From Actinomycetota bacterium (GTDB lineage: Bacteria > Actinomycetota > Acidimicrobiia > Acidimicrobiales > RAAP-2): 64,000 nt of DNA. Below are positions 34,852-42,804 of the stretch, one piece after another. The DNA is taken from positions 124,001 through 188,000 of the forward strand of contig WLNI01000001.1 of NCBI GenBank assembly GCA_009699875.1. Reading direction: 5' to 3'. Made by a program: the position numbers and the translations under genes. Positions within the stretch are counted from its first letter, which is position 1; every line of letters begins with the position of its first letter. The notes under the pieces were generated by a model. The model was given only the letters and a program-made list of their open reading frames with translations. It was not told the DNA's origin and made no database searches.

Positions 34852-35928
34852 ATGAGTCAACAGAGATCACCAGACCTGCCTGGAAGACTCGGTCACCCTG
34901 CAATGTCTCTCAAAGATGATCCCCGAGCCGATCCCCGACTCATCGCGCTGATGGAGCCTCTTGGCCTGGCCGACGCTCACCAGCCCCTTCCATTTTCTCA
35001 TGAGAGCCCACTCAGCGAGATCATCGACTTCATCTCCACGATTGAAGAGGGATTCGAGTTGTTGTTCTCTGGGATCTTTCACGACCTCCCGAGCGTTGAA
35101 GGGGTCGTGTCAACTTCAGAGACCATTCAAGGGATCGACGGAAATGAGATTGAACTCTTTCTTCATCGACCAGCAGACACTCACGGTCCGCTTCCTGGCA
35201 TTCTCCACCTTCATGGAGGCGGCATGGTGCTCCTTGGAGCTGACGGTCCCGGCTACGTGCGCTGGCGAGAAGAATTAGCGGCCACAGGGCTCGTCGTGGT
35301 TGGCGTCCAATTTCGAAACGGTGCAGGACGTCTTGGAACACATCCTTTTCCTGCGGGCCTCAATGACTGCATCAGCGCACTGCACTGGATGCATGAGCAA
35401 CGAGAACGCCTCGGTATTTCAAAAATTGTCGTCTCGGGCGAGTCGGGAGGTGGCAACTTATCGATTGCCACGACGCTGAGCGCCAAACGAGAGGGTCGAT
35501 TGAACGAAATCGACGGCGTCTATGCCCAGTGTCCTTATATTTCTAATGCGTACGCCACCCCCCTTCCCGAGTTGACGTCACTCTATGAGAACAATGGATA
35601 CTTCCTCGGGGAGGAACTTATGGCTCTTATGGCGCAGATGTACGACCCGTCTGGGCTTCATGCGACCGACGCATTGGCCTGGCCGTACTACGCCAGTATT
35701 GACGAACTCAGAGGGCTGCCCCCTCATGTCATATCCGTTAATGAACTTGATCCACTCAGGGACGAGGGGCTCGCCCACTATAGGAAACTCGCAACTGCTG
35801 GAGTCTCTGCTTCTGCTCGAACAGTGAACGGCACCTCCCACGCTGGTGACTGTATTTTCCGCACTGCTATCCCCGAAGCCTATGAAAGCACCATCCGAGA
35901 TATCAACTCCTTCGCTTGCTCCCTCTAA
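34852..35928 (+). CDS. Alpha/beta hydrolase (hormone-sensitive lipase-like fold)
   Basis: A 358-residue alpha/beta hydrolase of the HSL/acetyl-esterase type. Oxyanion-hole motif LHLHGGGMVLLG, nucleophile elbow VSGESGGGNLS (G-x-S-x-G), an Asp near ELDPLRDEG and the His in NGTSHAGDC. Likely a carboxylesterase; natural substrate unknown. ATG 34852 follows AAAGGA with seven bases between; the upstream frame to 34786 is not supported. Divergent from the helicase gene with about 240 bases between, the longest gap in this area, mostly the helicase leader. The stop is 10 bases from the convergent membrane protein. Confidence 0.85.
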   Translation: MSQQRSPDLPGRLGHPAMSLKDDPRADPRLIALMEPLGLADAHQPLPFSHESPLSEIIDFISTIEEGFELLFSGIFHDLPSVEGVVSTSETIQGIDGNEIELFLHRPADTHGPLPGILHLHGGGMVLLGADGPGYVRWREELAATGLVVVGVQFRNGAGRLGTHPFPAGLNDCISALHWMHEQRERLGISKIVVSGESGGGNLSIATTLSAKREGRLNEIDGVYAQCPYISNAYATPLPELTSLYENNGYFLGEELMALMAQMYDPSGLHATDALAWPYYASIDELRGLPPHVISVNELDPLRDEGLAHYRKLATAGVSASARTVNGTSHAGDCIFRTAIPEAYESTIRDINSFACSL

Positions 35929-35938
35929 CCCCAGAGCC

Positions 35939-36490
35939 TTACTGCGTAGGTGGCGTTTCGGCTGGCGCGCCGCGGAACTTCGACCAAAGAAGGACATGCG
36001 GCTTGGTCTTTCCCTGACTGATGAGTCGCCATGATCGCAAGACCCCAATCAGAAAAACAATGATGAGTGCATTACAGATTTGAGAAATCGCCACGCTGCT
36101 GTGTTGATTCGCTGAAAGTTCAAAGCCACCGTTCAATTCGAAAAAAAGCGGGATCGACGACAAGACCATCATCATCCCTGAGCCAAACTTTGAAGTGTTC
36201 TCCTTGTCCACAACAACGACGATTCCGAGCATGACCAGGACGATCAGCGAAATAATTGAAACCCAGATCACAGGTCCAGAGAGTTGGTCATTGGGAACGA
36301 GTGCGTAGAGCGAAACAATGAGGGTGTTCACAAACGCGTGGAGCGCAAGGGCCGCTCGCGTATTAATTGTGGTCAAGCTCTCACTCTTCGGGAGTGTCGG
36401 CACAACTGACATCGCAACGAAAAGAAGGCCTATCAGTGCCCCAGAGACTCCAGCACTCGCAGCGAAGAATGGGACGAAGTTAGAAGGCAT
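35939..36490 (-). CDS. Hypothetical five-helix membrane protein
   Basis: A 183-residue protein with about five hydrophobic segments (around residues 8-30, 50-68, 78-98, 110-122 and 140-160) and few charged residues between them. No known motif is seen. The C-terminus is soluble and ends in APAETPPTQ. The ATG at 36490 has no ribosome site, but TAGGCT sits eight bases upstream, matching a leaderless start. It lies 10 bases from the end of the convergent hydrolase gene. Function unknown. Confidence 0.65.
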   Translation of the reverse strand: MPSNFVPFFAASAGVSGALIGLLFVAMSVVPTLPKSESLTTINTRAALALHAFVNTLIVSLYALVPNDQLSGPVIWVSIISLIVLVMLGIVVVVDKENTSKFGSGMMMVLSSIPLFFELNGGFELSANQHSSVAISQICNALIIVFLIGVLRSWRLISQGKTKPHVLLWSKFRGAPAETPPTQ

Positions 36491-36498
36491 TACCGGTC

Positions 36499-36504
36499 AG
36501 CCTA
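36499..36504 (-). promoter_or_regulatory. Candidate -10 element of a leaderless mRNA
   Basis: Minus-strand TAGGCT, eight bases before the ATG at 36490; no Shine-Dalgarno sequence is present. Confidence 0.4.
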
Positions 36505-36552
36505 GATCGGACTCACGAGACTCCCAATTCTTTACAGGCGTTCAGCGAAGCC

Positions 36553-36605
36553 AGGAACAAAAATGACAGAGACCTCGAGGGAACTCCTACCGCCGGCTCT
36601 GTCAT
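36553..36605 (-). terminator. Intrinsic terminator
   Basis: On the minus strand ATGACAGAG and CTCTGTCAT (36605-36597 and 36571-36563) form a perfect 9-bp stem with a 25-base loop, followed at once by TTTTTGTT. It lies about 130 bases after the metallo-hydrolase stop and would end that transcript before the membrane-protein gene. Confidence 0.6.
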
Positions 36606-36736
36606 CACTGTCCAGAGATGCGAAGCGACCTATCGACCAGAGTTGCTCACTGGTGCTCGGCTGGGACAACTCCCTCGGGCGAGACGTTTTCGGGATTTCT
36701 CTTATCGTGGAGCTTGTCAGGGAAGCGAAAAAAATA

Positions 36737-37558
36737 TTAGACAGGAATATTCATCAGGTCTTCGGCGACGATGATCGTCCCACTGAAGCCTTCGGCTGCC
36801 TCATCAGCCCACTCGGATTCCGTTCCGGGCGCAGGACCTGGAACCAAGTGAGTGAGCACTAACGTGCCAACGCCGCAGTTGGCGGCGGTGGCGGCCGCAT
36901 CTCGAATACTTGAGTGATAGTCCAAGATGTCTTGAAGTCGAGGAACGGGAATTGCTTCGACGAGCGAGGGCCGAACAACTGTCTGGACGTAGACGTCTGC
37001 TCCTGCACAAAGTCGATCAAGGCCTGCGCAGGGAGTCGTATCTCCCGCTATGACCACAACTTTTCCTTCTGCTTCAATTCGATAGCCAACCGTAGGGTGC
37101 ACTGGCGCATGATTCGTCTGTTCGGCGAAGATTTGTATCCCATCTTCGTCAAAAACGAGACCCTCTGTGACCTCAGTCACGTTAACGGGTGGTTGCCAAT
37201 TCAGAGAATCGTGATGATCAAGTCGATATTGAATATCGTCTTGCAGCATCGCCAGCGTCCGATCAACAAATGCTTTGGTGCCGACTGGCCCCACTACCTC
37301 GAGCGGGAACTCAACGGGAGACATAGCCCAACGCATGGTGACGATGTCATTGAAGTCAGTGACGTGGTCTGAATGAAGATGCGTGAGAAGCACTCTCGTG
37401 AACTGCAAGGGCCCAGTCCACGCCGCCGAAGAGCGCATCAGCACACCTCTTCCACAGTCAAAGAGGAAATCTTTGCCACCGGTCTTGACCAGGTTGGCTG
37501 GTCCAGCTCGATTCGGGTCAGGAATGGGGCTTCCAGTGCCGAGAGTAATGAGTTCCAT
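36737..37558 (-). CDS. Metallo-beta-lactamase-fold hydrolase (RNase Z-like)
   Basis: A 273-residue MBL-fold protein. It opens MELITLGTGSPIPDP, typical of the RNase Z/ElaC branch, and the metal motif is VLLTHLHSDHVTDF (HxHxDH); later metal ligands lie in VVIAGDT and LVLTHLVPG. It is shorter than a full RNase Z and lacks a recognisable exosite arm, so it may be a related phosphodiesterase. The start lies only 5 bases after the end of the minus-strand tRNA-Val gene, which suggests co-transcription with it. Expected role: tRNA 3' processing or cyclic-phosphodiester hydrolysis; not settled by sequence. Confidence 0.8.
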   Translation of the reverse strand: MELITLGTGSPIPDPNRAGPANLVKTGGKDFLFDCGRGVLMRSSAAWTGPLQFTRVLLTHLHSDHVTDFNDIVTMRWAMSPVEFPLEVVGPVGTKAFVDRTLAMLQDDIQYRLDHHDSLNWQPPVNVTEVTEGLVFDEDGIQIFAEQTNHAPVHPTVGYRIEAEGKVVVIAGDTTPCAGLDRLCAGADVYVQTVVRPSLVEAIPVPRLQDILDYHSSIRDAAATAANCGVGTLVLTHLVPGPAPGTESEWADEAAEGFSGTIIVAEDLMNIPV

Positions 37559-37559
37559 A

Positions 37560-37636
37560 TGGTGGGCCGTACAGGACTTGAACCTGTGACCCCTTGCGTG
37601 TCATGCAAGTGCGCTACCAGACTGCGCCAACGGCCC
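37560..37636 (-). tRNA. tRNA-Val (anticodon GAC)
   Basis: Complete cloverleaf on the minus strand: acceptor GGGCCGT/ACGGCCC, D arm TGGCGCAGTCTGGTAGCGC, anticodon stem CTTGC/GCAAG with loop ATGACAC (anticodon GAC), T arm with GGTTCAAGTCC, and an encoded 3' CCA at 37562-37560. Confidence 0.97.
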
Positions 37637-37686
37637 TCAACTCACTCATCGTAGCACTGGAGGTTGCGAGCGACCCCCGCTCTGAT

Positions 37687-38412
37687 TTAAGGCGTTCCCT
37701 CGTCTGCTGCGACTGAAATTGGCCAAAGAAAGTCGTCGGGCTCTAATCCACGACGACCATTTGATCGTTGGTATTCGTCAAAGCCACTCGCCCACTCTCG
37801 ATGCCACTGCACCTGTTGTTCGGTGAGTGAGGAGGCATCGCTCGCTGCGATCTCTGGAAACTTCTCGGCAAGGGCGAGCACCACCAGTGCTGACGCGGTG
37901 GCGTCTCCTGTTGCGTCATGTGCTGCTTCGTTCGTAATCCCGTAGTGCTCGCAAACCAGGCCCAACGTTCTTTTCCCTTTTCGGTACTTGTCCAAAGCGC
38001 GGTCGATAACGAGACCGTCCATCACGGGTCCCTTCCAGCCCAGAGATTGCAGCCCTGTTCCTTTGAGAGCTCGGACTCGGGCATCCATCATTGTTAAGTC
38101 GTAGCTGAGATTAAAACCAACGACCGGAACGCCACGTTGGGATGCATCGAGAAGGGCCGCAATAATCTCTTCTACGGCGTCTGGCATCGCTATTCCCTCA
38201 GCAATAGCTCGCTCGGTGCTAATCCCATGCACGTTTGAAGCGCCAGGCGGGATTGGCCGTCCGGGATCCACAAGGCACTCGCGGGCTTGCACGACACTCC
38301 CACCCTTCATGGTGATCAGCGCAAATGAGACTGGAACATCCTCATGTTTGTTCACCCCGGTTGTCTCAAGATCAAACGCCAATAACTCACCATCACGCCA
38401 CGATTCACTCAT
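37687..38412 (-). CDS. DnaQ-type 3'-5' exonuclease (DEDDh)
   Basis: A 241-residue exonuclease of the DnaQ/DEDDh superfamily. ExoI is FDLETTG (Asp-x-Glu), ExoII is in the NLSYDLTMMD region, and ExoIII is AAHDATGDATAS with the catalytic His and Asp. It is similar to the proofreading epsilon subunit or to stand-alone repair exonucleases such as RNase T-like proteins. The ATG at 38412 is preferred to an upstream frame of 60 extra residues that looks non-coding. It has no ribosome site. The neighbour on the other side is divergent, 87 bases away. Confidence 0.85.
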   Translation of the reverse strand: MSESWRDGELLAFDLETTGVNKHEDVPVSFALITMKGGSVVQARECLVDPGRPIPPGASNVHGISTERAIAEGIAMPDAVEEIIAALLDASQRGVPVVGFNLSYDLTMMDARVRALKGTGLQSLGWKGPVMDGLVIDRALDKYRKGKRTLGLVCEHYGITNEAAHDATGDATASALVVLALAEKFPEIAASDASSLTEQQVQWHREWASGFDEYQRSNGRRGLEPDDFLWPISVAADEGTP

Positions 38413-38499
38413 GAGTCCAAGTCTGCCATGAGGGTGGGTCACCCTTGCGGAGCCTGTCCAAGGATCGAATCCTTGAGTGAGACGACCAAAGTCTCTACG

Positions 38500-39597
38500 A
38501 TGCTTTCTGTGAGCACCCCACCAAATGGATCTGGTACTCGCCCAGTTGCTTCTCGATCCCAACAACGAGCAGAGCACCAGCGTCGCCAACAAGAAAGAAC
38601 CCGTCGCCGTCGCCAGCGCCTCCTCCCAGTTCTTGGAGCCGTGATCGTGACCTTCGGAGTCCTTATTTGGTACGTGACGAAGGGTTCAAGCACTACTTCA
38701 ACCGCTCCGAGTACTACCCAACCAACCGTCACGACCACCACGGTCCCGCTTTACGTTCCACCACCCATCAAACCCACAGTTTCATCGCCAACGTCTGGGG
38801 AGGGCCAATGGGTAGCAAAAGATACGTGGCTTCCCGGTGCTCCCGCAGTTTTAACCACCACGTGGAGACCCGAACCAAACAACCTCAATGTGATTGCGTA
38901 CGGCACGTGGATGAGAACTTCATCAACACAACTCTCGCTCTACCCTGGCTACAAGGGGCCAGGTCCCACGACACTTGATCGAGGCCCCCAGCAGGTGCCA
39001 ACAAGTGCTCGGCCCAACTTGGTCGCCACCTTTAACTCTGGCTTTTATGAAGCCGATGCTGCAGGCGGGTTTTATGCACACGGCACCCTCTACAACCCAA
39101 TGATCAATGGCCTCGCTACAGTGGTGACCTACGCCAATGGAACTGCCAACATCATCTCGTGGCAAGCCGGCCCAACCCCTCCGTCAAACGTCGTCATGGC
39201 CCGCCAAAACCTCTCGATGCTTGTCAACAACAGCGCACCAACAGCCACGGCCGCCACTGGGAGTAGTTGGGGCATCACCCTTGGCGGCGTACCGGCTGTG
39301 TGGCGAACGGGTCTTGGCATTGACGCTCATGGAAACTTGATGTACGTCGCAGCTGCGTCGCAAACAGCTGCGTCACTTGCTCAAATTTTGATTCAAATGG
39401 GCGCAGTACGTGGCATGCAGCTTGATATCAATCCAGCCTGGCCCATCTTTGTCACCTACGCCGGCCCTAATGCAGTGGGACCATCGCTCTTCGTGCCAAA
39501 CCCCCAGCAGACAGCCAGCAGATTCTTAGTGTCGAGTACCAAAGACTTCTTTGCCGTCTTCCAACGCGTTCCAGGGATGGTTCAACAGCCCTGGTGA
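38500..39597 (+). CDS. Membrane-anchored phosphodiester glycosidase (NAGPA) family protein
   Basis: A 365-residue protein: an Arg-rich cytoplasmic start (QQERTRRRRQR), one membrane helix at about 45-62, a Thr/Ser linker, and an exported domain of the NAGPA / exopolysaccharide phosphodiester glycosidase family. Typical pieces are LVATFNSGFYEADAAGGFYAHGTLY and MQLDINPAWPIF. Relatives remove alpha-N-acetylglucosamine from phosphodiesters or act on exopolysaccharide. ATG at 38500 is chosen; GTG at 38509 and the longer frame to 38428 remain possible. It belongs to a group of three cell-surface proteins. Confidence 0.8.
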   Translation: MLSVSTPPNGSGTRPVASRSQQRAEHQRRQQERTRRRRQRLLPVLGAVIVTFGVLIWYVTKGSSTTSTAPSTTQPTVTTTTVPLYVPPPIKPTVSSPTSGEGQWVAKDTWLPGAPAVLTTTWRPEPNNLNVIAYGTWMRTSSTQLSLYPGYKGPGPTTLDRGPQQVPTSARPNLVATFNSGFYEADAAGGFYAHGTLYNPMINGLATVVTYANGTANIISWQAGPTPPSNVVMARQNLSMLVNNSAPTATAATGSSWGITLGGVPAVWRTGLGIDAHGNLMYVAAASQTAASLAQILIQMGAVRGMQLDINPAWPIFVTYAGPNAVGPSLFVPNPQQTASRFLVSSTKDFFAVFQRVPGMVQQPW

Positions 39598-39647
39598 CCG
39601 ATTGCTGTGGCCTATGACGTCGCTCACAGGGATCGCACTGGCAGAAT

Positions 39648-40814
39648 ATGGAGATGAGTTCGACCCCTCGCCATGGACGCCACGTGAGCCAACGAACATT
39701 CCTCTGGCGCCGCCTTGGGGTCCTGGGCGCACTCTTGCTCACGATCATTCTCGTGGGTATCGGAGTTTCAAACCTCTTTGACTCCTCGAGCACCTCGTCG
39801 CAAAGCACGTCGACGACGTCAACTCCCCCTCATGCGACGACAACGAAGGCCACGAATCCCGTCACGATGACCTTTGTAGGAGACACTGCGCTCGGCAATA
39901 CCCCGAACCTTCCCGCCAACGCGTCAAGTTATTTTTCGGACGTCCAATCTGCTCTCAGCGCTCCCATTGAATTTGGAAATCTCGAAGGAACCTTGACCGA
40001 TGCTGGGGGCTCAAAGTGTGGGACGTCGTCATCGAACTGTTATGCCTTTCACAATCCACCGGCATACGCTCAGATTTTTAAATCAGCTGGCTTTAATGTT
40101 CTTAACAGCGCCAATAATCACTCCCATGACTTTGGAGCACAAGGAGTCTCAGACACCACCGCAGCTCTTGGTGGCGCAGCAATCTCCCAGGGAGGACTCC
40201 CTGGCCAGATCGCCTATGCCACGGATGGCAAAACAAAAGTTGCCTTCGTTAATTTTGCACCGTATTCCTCCACTAACAATCTCCTCGATACGGCAGCAGC
40301 AAAAGTATTAATAACGCAAGCAAAAACTCAAGCGCAAGTTGTCGTTGTCTACATGCACGCCGGTGCCGAGGGGTCATCAGCGTCCCATGTGACAGGCCAA
40401 GAAGAGTCCTACGTTGGTGAAGACCGAGGAAACGCCAAGGTGTTTGCCCACACTGCCATCGATGACGGTGCAGACCTCGTCGTCGCCAGTGGCCCTCACG
40501 TGCTCCGTGGAATGGAGTGGTACCAAGGGCATTTGATTAACTACAGCTTGGCGAACTTTGCGGGGTACCAAAACTTTTCCACTTCAGGTTCTATGAGTCT
40601 CACGGCCATCTTGCGAGTAGAGCTCGCGAGTAATGGTTCGTTTGTCTCAGGCCACTTCACCTCTCTTCTGCTCAACAGCGTCGGGCAACCTGCCATCGAC
40701 TCGACAAATCAAGCAGCAACGTTTGTTAATGCTCTCTCGACGCAAGATTTTGGAGCAGCCGCAGCATTGATCAAGCCGGATGGCTCAATAACGCCACCCC
40801 CCGCTGCGCCGTAA
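39648..40814 (+). CDS. CapA/PgsA-like metallophosphatase-fold surface protein
   Basis: A 388-residue protein: basic start, one membrane helix at about 24-44, then a Ser/Thr-rich linker and a domain of the CapA family (poly-gamma-glutamate and capsule synthesis, PGA_cap). Characteristic are MTFVGDTALGN near the domain start, NSANNHSHDFGAQG, and the end motif ASGPHVLRGMEWYQGHLINYSLANF. CapA proteins have a calcineurin-like phosphoesterase fold and take part in capsule or teichoic-like polymer export. Only this component is present, so a true poly-gamma-glutamate system (PgsB/C) is not shown. It starts about 50 bases after the NAGPA-family gene on the same strand. Confidence 0.82.
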   Translation: MEMSSTPRHGRHVSQRTFLWRRLGVLGALLLTIILVGIGVSNLFDSSSTSSQSTSTTSTPPHATTTKATNPVTMTFVGDTALGNTPNLPANASSYFSDVQSALSAPIEFGNLEGTLTDAGGSKCGTSSSNCYAFHNPPAYAQIFKSAGFNVLNSANNHSHDFGAQGVSDTTAALGGAAISQGGLPGQIAYATDGKTKVAFVNFAPYSSTNNLLDTAAAKVLITQAKTQAQVVVVYMHAGAEGSSASHVTGQEESYVGEDRGNAKVFAHTAIDDGADLVVASGPHVLRGMEWYQGHLINYSLANFAGYQNFSTSGSMSLTAILRVELASNGSFVSGHFTSLLLNSVGQPAIDSTNQAATFVNALSTQDFGAAAALIKPDGSITPPPAAP

Positions 40815-40818
40815 ACGT

Positions 40819-41562
40819 TCAACATCCCCCACCCGGGCCAGGCGTTCCAGGACCAGTTGCAGGTTGATCGACTGTTCCGATATTCGAAGGTCTCGGGTTT
40901 GGACCGAGATGGACGACGTACCAAACACCTCGCCACGAAATCAACGATGCGACACCAAAGGAACGTTGCGATCCATTCTTCAAATACACCAAACGAATAT
41001 TGGGGAGATGCCAGTACCCAACTTTGTTCTCACAAGTCCCAGGTGCGATCCAACTCGCCAACTGTGGATTGGCATTCACGCTTTCTAATTTCACAGAGAG
41101 TTGTTGTGGGCCGATGTAGTCGTGGTACGTGACGAGGTCAAGTGCAAAGAAGGCAATAAGCCGACTCTGATAATCAGCCGCTGGATTCGTCAGTACGCCA
41201 GTCTTCATTTGGAGATACGCAGACTCTGGGAAGAAGACACTTTCGCCCAGGGTCAGCGAATTGGTCTGGATGGCATTCCAGAGAGGAGCGAGGCGAGCTT
41301 GGAGCGAGGCGTTGTCCGTTGGGGGCTCGGTTGGCGTTTGGGGCAACGTTCCTGGATCCTGTGTTGTTGTGGTCACCGGGAGAGTCGTCGTGCTCGTTGC
41401 CGGCGAGGTCTTGGTTGTCGTGTTCGATGAGATCGATCCAGGGTTCGAAAAGAGCGACGAGATACCGACGGCGATAACGATCACAACAACAAGGGCCATC
41501 CCAGCAACAAAAAGACGCCGTCGACGGAAGACTTCAGGCGATGGTTTGGCGTGCTCAGCCAT
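40819..41562 (-). CDS. Anchored secreted hypothetical protein with Thr-rich linker
   Basis: A 247-residue protein: basic start (SPEVFRRRRL), a membrane helix at about 17-38, a linker of Ser, Thr and Pro (TTTKTSPATSTTTLPVTTTT), then a domain of about 150 residues outside the cell, ending TGPGTPGPGGGC. I do not recognise the domain; it has Trp-rich strands (WRGVWYVVHLGP). The linker resembles those of the two neighbouring surface proteins, so all three probably sit on the same cell wall. It ends 4 bases from the convergent CapA gene. Function unknown. Confidence 0.65.
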   Translation of the reverse strand: MAEHAKPSPEVFRRRRLFVAGMALVVVIVIAVGISSLFSNPGSISSNTTTKTSPATSTTTLPVTTTTQDPGTLPQTPTEPPTDNASLQARLAPLWNAIQTNSLTLGESVFFPESAYLQMKTGVLTNPAADYQSRLIAFFALDLVTYHDYIGPQQLSVKLESVNANPQLASWIAPGTCENKVGYWHLPNIRLVYLKNGSQRSFGVASLISWRGVWYVVHLGPNPRPSNIGTVDQPATGPGTPGPGGGC

Positions 41563-41699
41563 CGTGGTCTAGTGGTTACTTCTCGTCATGCGTTCCATTG
41601 TTCTATCTTCTCGCATCTTGCCCTGGTGCTCATGGATGAATCTGATCGGAAGGGAATGAGGCACTTCCATGCGTTGCTGCCATGAGGAGAGAACTCCCC

Positions 41700-41705
41700 T
41701 AGCCT
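41700..41705 (+). promoter_or_regulatory. Candidate -10 element of a leaderless mRNA
   Basis: TAGCCT ends nine bases before the ATG at 41715 and no ribosome site is present. It lies in a small palindrome (AGCCT-G-AGGCT). Confidence 0.4.
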
Positions 41706-41714
41706 GAGGCTCCC

Positions 41715-42410
41715 ATGACGGCTTCTCTTCTTCCCCAGGGTGCACTGAGCTCATGGCTGATCGGACTCATCCTCATTTCATGCGTTCTGGACTGGATTGT
41801 GGTCTCTGGTGCGTCGAAGACTCTGCTGAGATTTGAGTACCTCACGAAGCCAGCTGTTCCCCTCTTGCTCCTCGTTCTTATTCTCACTTCACCGTCGAGT
41901 TACTCACTCACACAACTGTTTTTGGCAAGCGCGATGATCTTTTGTCTCGGTGGTGACGTGGCGCTTATGCTCCCGGACCCAAAAGGAAATCGCTTTCTTC
42001 TCGGCCTTGGATCGTTTCTTGTTGCTCATCTCTTCTTTATTCTCTGCCTGCTTCGACTCCCTCGCGGAAATATTTTTGTGGGGGTGCTCGTTGTTGTGGC
42101 CCTGGCCGTCACCCCAACATTCATTGTGGTCAGATCCATTTCTCGAAAAGCCAAGAAGTTAGTGCTCCCTGTACTTGTCTACATTGCTGTGCTGCTCGCC
42201 ATGGCAACGTGTGCGCTCGCAGTGGGTCTCAGTGGCCGGTTGCCAACCGTGCTGATCGCTGTCGGAGCAGTCTCGTTTGTCACGTCAGATTTACTTCTGG
42301 CTGTGCACCGATTTGTCCGGCCAATTCCGAATGAAACAGTTCTTGTCCACGTCAACTATCACGCGGCAATTGTTCTTCTTACGCTTGGCGTACTTGACGT
42401 CATTGCGTAA
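41715..42410 (+). CDS. YhhN/TMEM86 family membrane protein, lysoplasmalogenase-like
   Basis: A 231-residue integral membrane protein with about eight hydrophobic segments. Hallmarks of the YhhN family include KPAVPLLLLV, the Gly-Gly-Asp motif CLGGDVALMLP, and GSFLVAHLFFI. Mammalian TMEM86 members are lysoplasmalogenases that hydrolyse the vinyl-ether bond of lysoplasmalogens, and bacterial relatives with the activity are known. The conserved acidic residues are present. Whether this organism makes vinyl-ether lipids is not shown. It is divergent from the surface-protein gene; start at ATG 41715. Confidence 0.8.
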   Translation: MTASLLPQGALSSWLIGLILISCVLDWIVVSGASKTLLRFEYLTKPAVPLLLLVLILTSPSSYSLTQLFLASAMIFCLGGDVALMLPDPKGNRFLLGLGSFLVAHLFFILCLLRLPRGNIFVGVLVVVALAVTPTFIVVRSISRKAKKLVLPVLVYIAVLLAMATCALAVGLSGRLPTVLIAVGAVSFVTSDLLLAVHRFVRPIPNETVLVHVNYHAAIVLLTLGVLDVIA

Positions 42411-42431
42411 TCAACTCTGTTCAGGTTCATT

Positions 42432-42504
42432 GGAGGCGGCGCCCGGATTCGAACCGGGGTACAAGGCTTTGCAGGCCTCTGCCTAACCACTCGGCCACGC
42501 CGCC
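42432..42504 (-). tRNA. tRNA-Cys (anticodon GCA)
   Basis: Complete cloverleaf on the minus strand: acceptor GGCGGCG/CGCCGCC, discriminator U (diagnostic for Cys), D arm TGGCCGAGTGGTTAGGC, anticodon loop CTGCAAA (GCA), T arm GGTTCGAATCC, and an encoded CCA at 42434-42432. Confidence 0.96.
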
Positions 42505-42548
42505 GCAAAGAACCACTGTAGTCCCCATGTTCTCGCCCCCCTTGACGA

Positions 42549-42746
42549 CTACCTTGTTGCTCTCTTGAACGCCCAGCGGACCATCAAGAATAAGACGCCG
42601 ACGAGGACGGCAAACTTGATGACGAACCACAGTGCTCCAGCAATCGCGTTCATAAAGCCAAAAAGGACGACTCCTACAAAGAGCACCACGATCACGATCG
42701 CAGCGATCTCCAAGGTACCCATTCCGCTTTTGTCGCCTTCAGCCAT
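42549..42746 (-). CDS. Small two-helix membrane protein
   Basis: A 65-residue protein, nearly all hydrophobic, with two membrane segments (about 10-30 and 38-58) and a basic end (RWAFKRATR). Start ATG 42746 has AAAGGA upstream; the longer frame back to 42788 would overlap the glnD promoter region. It is divergent from glnD and lies next to tRNA-Cys. Function unknown; proteins of this size can be envelope-stress or membrane-modulating peptides, but nothing here shows that. Confidence 0.6.
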   Translation of the reverse strand: MAEGDKSGMGTLEIAAIVIVVLFVGVVLFGFMNAIAGALWFVIKFAVLVGVLFLMVRWAFKRATR

Positions 42747-42792
42747 GGACGGCCATCCTTTCGCTGTCTTCAAAGTTTGCCACCTCAAATGC

Positions 42793-42798
42793 TACGGT
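42793..42798 (+). promoter_or_regulatory. Candidate -10 element of leaderless glnD mRNA
   Basis: TACGGT ends six bases before the ATG at 42805; no Shine-Dalgarno sequence is visible. This supports the shorter start used for the gene. Confidence 0.45.
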
Positions 42799-42804
42799 CA
42801 AGGC

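Noticed and set aside
36563-36862. 99-residue plus-strand open frame after the membrane protein
   Set aside because: It covers the terminator hairpin and the end of the metallo-hydrolase gene, has no ribosome site or recognisable domain.
42565-42804. 80-residue N-terminal extension of glnD
   Set aside because: It would overlap the small membrane protein gene and has no similarity to GlnD; the -10 hexamer and ATG at 42805 fit better.
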